Of a stretch of DNA of 64,000 nucleotides, positions 61,868 to 64,000 are shown piece by piece; the first letter of the stretch is position 1; each line of letters starts with the position of its first letter. The stretch comes from Rossellomorea aquimaris. GTDB taxonomy: Bacteria > Bacillota > Bacilli > Bacillales > Bacillaceae_B. The notes beneath the pieces are model-generated. The model searched no databases. It was not told where the DNA came from and was given only the letters and a program-made list of their open reading frames with translations. The position numbers were made by a program, and so were the translations under genes. The DNA is taken from contig NZ_JAIVAR010000002.1 in assembly GCF_020171925.1 (NCBI RefSeq), positions 310,001 to 374,000 on the forward strand, read 5' to 3'.

Positions 61868-62332
61868 ATGTCTGTTGAAGATCGATTGGAATCGATCGGC
61901 TTATCGTTACCCGATCTACCGAAGCCGTCAGGGCATTACCTTGGGGCGGTCCAGGCCGAATCATTCCTGTATGTAAGCGGAGTGACCTGCAAGTGGAATG
62001 GCACCCTCCCTTATAGAGGAAGAGTGGGAGAGGATCTTTCACTTGAAGAGGGCTATGAAGCTGCGCGATTGACGACCTTGAACCAGCTCGCAATCGTGAA
62101 AGAGACGATCGGGAGTCTCCGGTTGATTGAGCGGGTCGTCAAAGTCACGGGATATGTCAGCTGTGCACCAGGCTTTCCTGATGTGCCGAAAGTGATTAAC
62201 GGCTCGTCCGACCTGTTGGTTGAACTATTCGGCGATAGCGGGAAACATGCCCGTTGTGCGGTCGGGGTCAGTTCCTTGCCAGGCAATGCGGCTGTCGAAA
62301 CAGATTTGCTTGTTTTACTTAAGAAAGGATAA
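61868..62332 (+). CDS. RidA/YjgF-family protein
   Basis: A 154-residue member of the RidA superfamily, which hydrolyses enamines and imines or deaminates related compounds. It has ESFLYVSGVTC (about 33-43), the long helix EGYEAARLTTLNQLAIVKE, then VVKVTGYVSCAPGFPDVPKVINGSSDLL and ARCAVGVSSLPGNAAVE. The last is the position of the substrate-binding arginine in active members. ATG 61868 follows GTGGGAG; a TTG at 61847 is possible. It may act on the imine made by the dehydrogenase-like protein, or resemble 2-aminomuconate deaminase. Confidence 0.88.
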   Translation: MSVEDRLESIGLSLPDLPKPSGHYLGAVQAESFLYVSGVTCKWNGTLPYRGRVGEDLSLEEGYEAARLTTLNQLAIVKETIGSLRLIERVVKVTGYVSCAPGFPDVPKVINGSSDLLVELFGDSGKHARCAVGVSSLPGNAAVETDLLVLLKKG

Positions 62333-62357
62333 ACGTTTTTGAAAAGGGGTTATGCAG

Positions 62358-63380
62358 ATGAGTGATGAACGGATATACGATGCCACCATCATTGGCGGTG
62401 GACCTGCCGGGTTGTTTACGGCCTTCTACGCAGGGATGCGGCAAATGAGCGTGAAAATCATTGAAAGCATGCCGCAGCTTGGCGGACAGCTTTCAGCACT
62501 GTACCCGGAAAAATATATTTACGATGTCGCCGGTTTCCCGAAAGTACTGGCAAAGGATCTAGTGGATGGGTTGGTGGAACAGGCCAATCAGTTCAATCCA
62601 TCGGTCAGCCTTGGTCAGACGGTGGAAAAGGTGGAAAGGCTAGAGGATGAGTCGTTTCTATTAACGACAAGTAGTAATGAAATGATCAGAACCAAGACAA
62701 TCATCGTCACAGCGGGTGCCGGCGCCTTCAAGCCCCGTCCTTTGGGTATCGAAAAAATGGATGAGCAGTACGAAAATCTCCATTATTTCGTGGATGACCT
62801 CAGCCGTTTCAAAGGCAGGAAAGTGCTTGTCTGTGGAGGCGGTGATTCGGCGGTGGACTGGGCGAACATGCTCGAACCGATTGCGGAAAGAGTCACACTG
62901 GTGCATCGCCGTGATAAATTCAGGGCGCATGAGCATAGCGTGGAGCAACTGATGGATTCCAGCGTAAGGGTCATGACCCCTTTTAATGTGACAGAGCTCG
63001 GAATGACCGGTTCGAGGATCTCCCATGTTGTCCTGCAGCACGCCAAGAAAGAATCTGCGGAAATCCTCGATGTCGATGATGTGCTCGTTAATTACGGATT
63101 CATCTCTTCACTCGGACCGATAAAAGACTGGGAACTTCAAATCGAAAAGAATTCAATCGTCGTCGATTATAAAATGGAAACGAATATCAAAGGAATTTTT
63201 GCCGTAGGGGATATTGCTACGTATCAAGGGAAGGTCAAGCTGATCGCCACAGGATTCGGGGAAGCACCCGTCGCCGTCAGTCATGCGAAGCAGTATGTGG
63301 ATCCATCAGCGCGCGTCCAGCCCCTTCATAGTACAAGTGTGATGGGAGACAAGAAAACGAAAGAAGCGAGCACAGTCTGA
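62358..63380 (+). CDS. Ferredoxin-NADP reductase, type 2 (YumC-like)
   Basis: A 340-residue thioredoxin-reductase-like FNR. ATG 62358 is well spaced from AAAAGGGG (62352 is too near). FAD-binding [18 protein letters not shown] (about 7-24), [23 protein letters not shown]-binding [15 protein letters not shown] (about 155-169), and [25 protein letters not shown]. There is no CxxC, as expected for FNR. It supplies electrons from NADPH to ferredoxins; three are encoded nearby. Housekeeping FNRs normally stand alone, so this copy looks dedicated. Confidence 0.9.
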   Translation: MSDERIYDATIIGGGPAGLFTAFYAGMRQMSVKIIESMPQLGGQLSALYPEKYIYDVAGFPKVLAKDLVDGLVEQANQFNPSVSLGQTVEKVERLEDESFLLTTSSNEMIRTKTIIVTAGAGAFKPRPLGIEKMDEQYENLHYFVDDLSRFKGRKVLVCGGGDSAVDWANMLEPIAERVTLVHRRDKFRAHEHSVEQLMDSSVRVMTPFNVTELGMTGSRISHVVLQHAKKESAEILDVDDVLVNYGFISSLGPIKDWELQIEKNSIVVDYKMETNIKGIFAVGDIATYQGKVKLIATGFGEAPVAVSHAKQYVDPSARVQPLHSTSVMGDKKTKEASTV

Positions 63381-63405
63381 CACTTTTGTGATGAAGGGGG
63401 ACTGA

Positions 63406-63806
<401 letters not shown>

Positions 63807-63807
63807 A

Positions 63808-63838
63808 AAACGGGACATGGATTTGTCCCGTTTTTTTG
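63808..63838 (+). terminator. Terminator of the ferredoxin operon
   Basis: AAACGGGACA, loop TGGATT, TGTCCCGTTT, then TTTT. Confidence 0.9.
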
Positions 63839-63867
63839 GTGGGACGGGGGGAAACCTGGTGCGCGGG

Positions 63868-63934
63868 CGGACCAAGGGCGCGGACCAAGGGGACAGGTAC
63901 GGTGGTTCAAAGACTGCTGGACCTGTCCCCTTGA
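63868..63934 (+). repeat. REPIN-like element 7
   Basis: CGGACCAAGGGGACAGGTAC, then GGACCTGTCCCCTTG inverted. A partial direct copy of its first 11 bases (CGGACCAAGGG) precedes it at 63868. Confidence 0.75.
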
Positions 63935-63937
63935 ATT

Positions 63938-64000
63938 TTAAGGCTTCTTGAGATCCTTTAGGATGGTGTTTTTTAATGCTTCTATCTCCTCATCCATTTT
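63938..64000 (-). CDS. C-terminus of an unknown protein, partial
   Basis: The minus strand is open from the window edge to TAA at 63938-63940 and reads DEEIEALKNTILKDLKKP at the end. Only about 20 residues are visible; the rest is outside the window. No family can be assigned. It abuts REPIN-like element 7. Confidence 0.4.
   Translation of the reverse strand, partial: KMDEEIEALKNTILKDLKKP

Overview
The window looks like the chromosome of a mesophilic, spore-forming Bacillaceae (Bacillus or Rossellomorea-like). The reasons are the order tagO, LCP gene, yvyE, degS, degU, which matches Bacillus subtilis; a Spo0E-type phosphatase with a Spo0A box; a TreR/TreP/TreA locus; strong AGGAGG ribosome sites; and interspersed repeats typical of Bacillus intergenic DNA. 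No rRNA, tRNA, CRISPR array or intact insertion sequence was seen.

Layout. 0-7.3 kb is cell-envelope polymer synthesis: end of a MurJ-like flippase, a GT4 glycosyltransferase, an IS remnant, an O-antigen-ligase-like protein, tagO and an LCP ligase. 7.5-10.5 kb is yvyE and degS-degU. 10.6-17 kb is the trehalose locus; treP and treA each have their own TreR-operator promoter and each carries the same ~215 bp mosaic repeat in its leader. A lipoprotein gene and a spo0E-like gene sit between treA and treR. 17.3-18.9 kb has a LysM/NlpC-P60 endopeptidase and a small membrane-anchored protein.

19.4-30.5 kb is a five-gene operon: PP2C phosphatase, transmembrane Ser/Thr kinase without PASTA domains, a membrane protein whose tail has seven T-x-[VIL]-L motifs, a ~2525-residue surface protein with an internal ~2.2 kb tandem duplication, and a small zinc-ribbon membrane protein. 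It reads as a self-contained phospho-signalling and surface-adhesin/sensor system. 30.6-39.7 kb is a mixed and partly decayed region: second LCP gene, SGNH-like protein, truncated YveK/Wzz gene, CWB2 and DUF3238-like secreted proteins, a 5'-truncated class II aldolase, an aldehyde dehydrogenase with an internal gap, and an AEC permease. 39.7-49.8 kb is accessory DNA with seven REPIN-like palindromes (one of the seven lies at 63.9 kb), a gene broken by an in-frame TAG, an unknown two-gene cassette (beta-helix protein plus Cys-motif protein), a lipoprotein, and a cluster of zinc-ribbon membrane proteins of the TcaA/YvbJ type.

49.9-63.8 kb is a catabolic or cofactor-type cluster held together by about ten TTTGGTATACCAAA-like palindromes. 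These fit the FCD-type GntR regulator encoded inside it. It encodes two polytopic permeases, two [2Fe-2S] ferredoxins, a [4Fe-4S] ferredoxin, a ferredoxin-NADP reductase, a haem-oxygenase-like di-iron oxidase, an aldehyde dehydrogenase, a creatininase-family amidohydrolase, a RidA protein, an aspartate-dehydrogenase-like protein, an HbpS/GlcG protein and a split ChrA-type transporter. The substrate is not evident. I regard this regulon and the kinase/giant-surface-protein operon as the two best candidates for undescribed systems.
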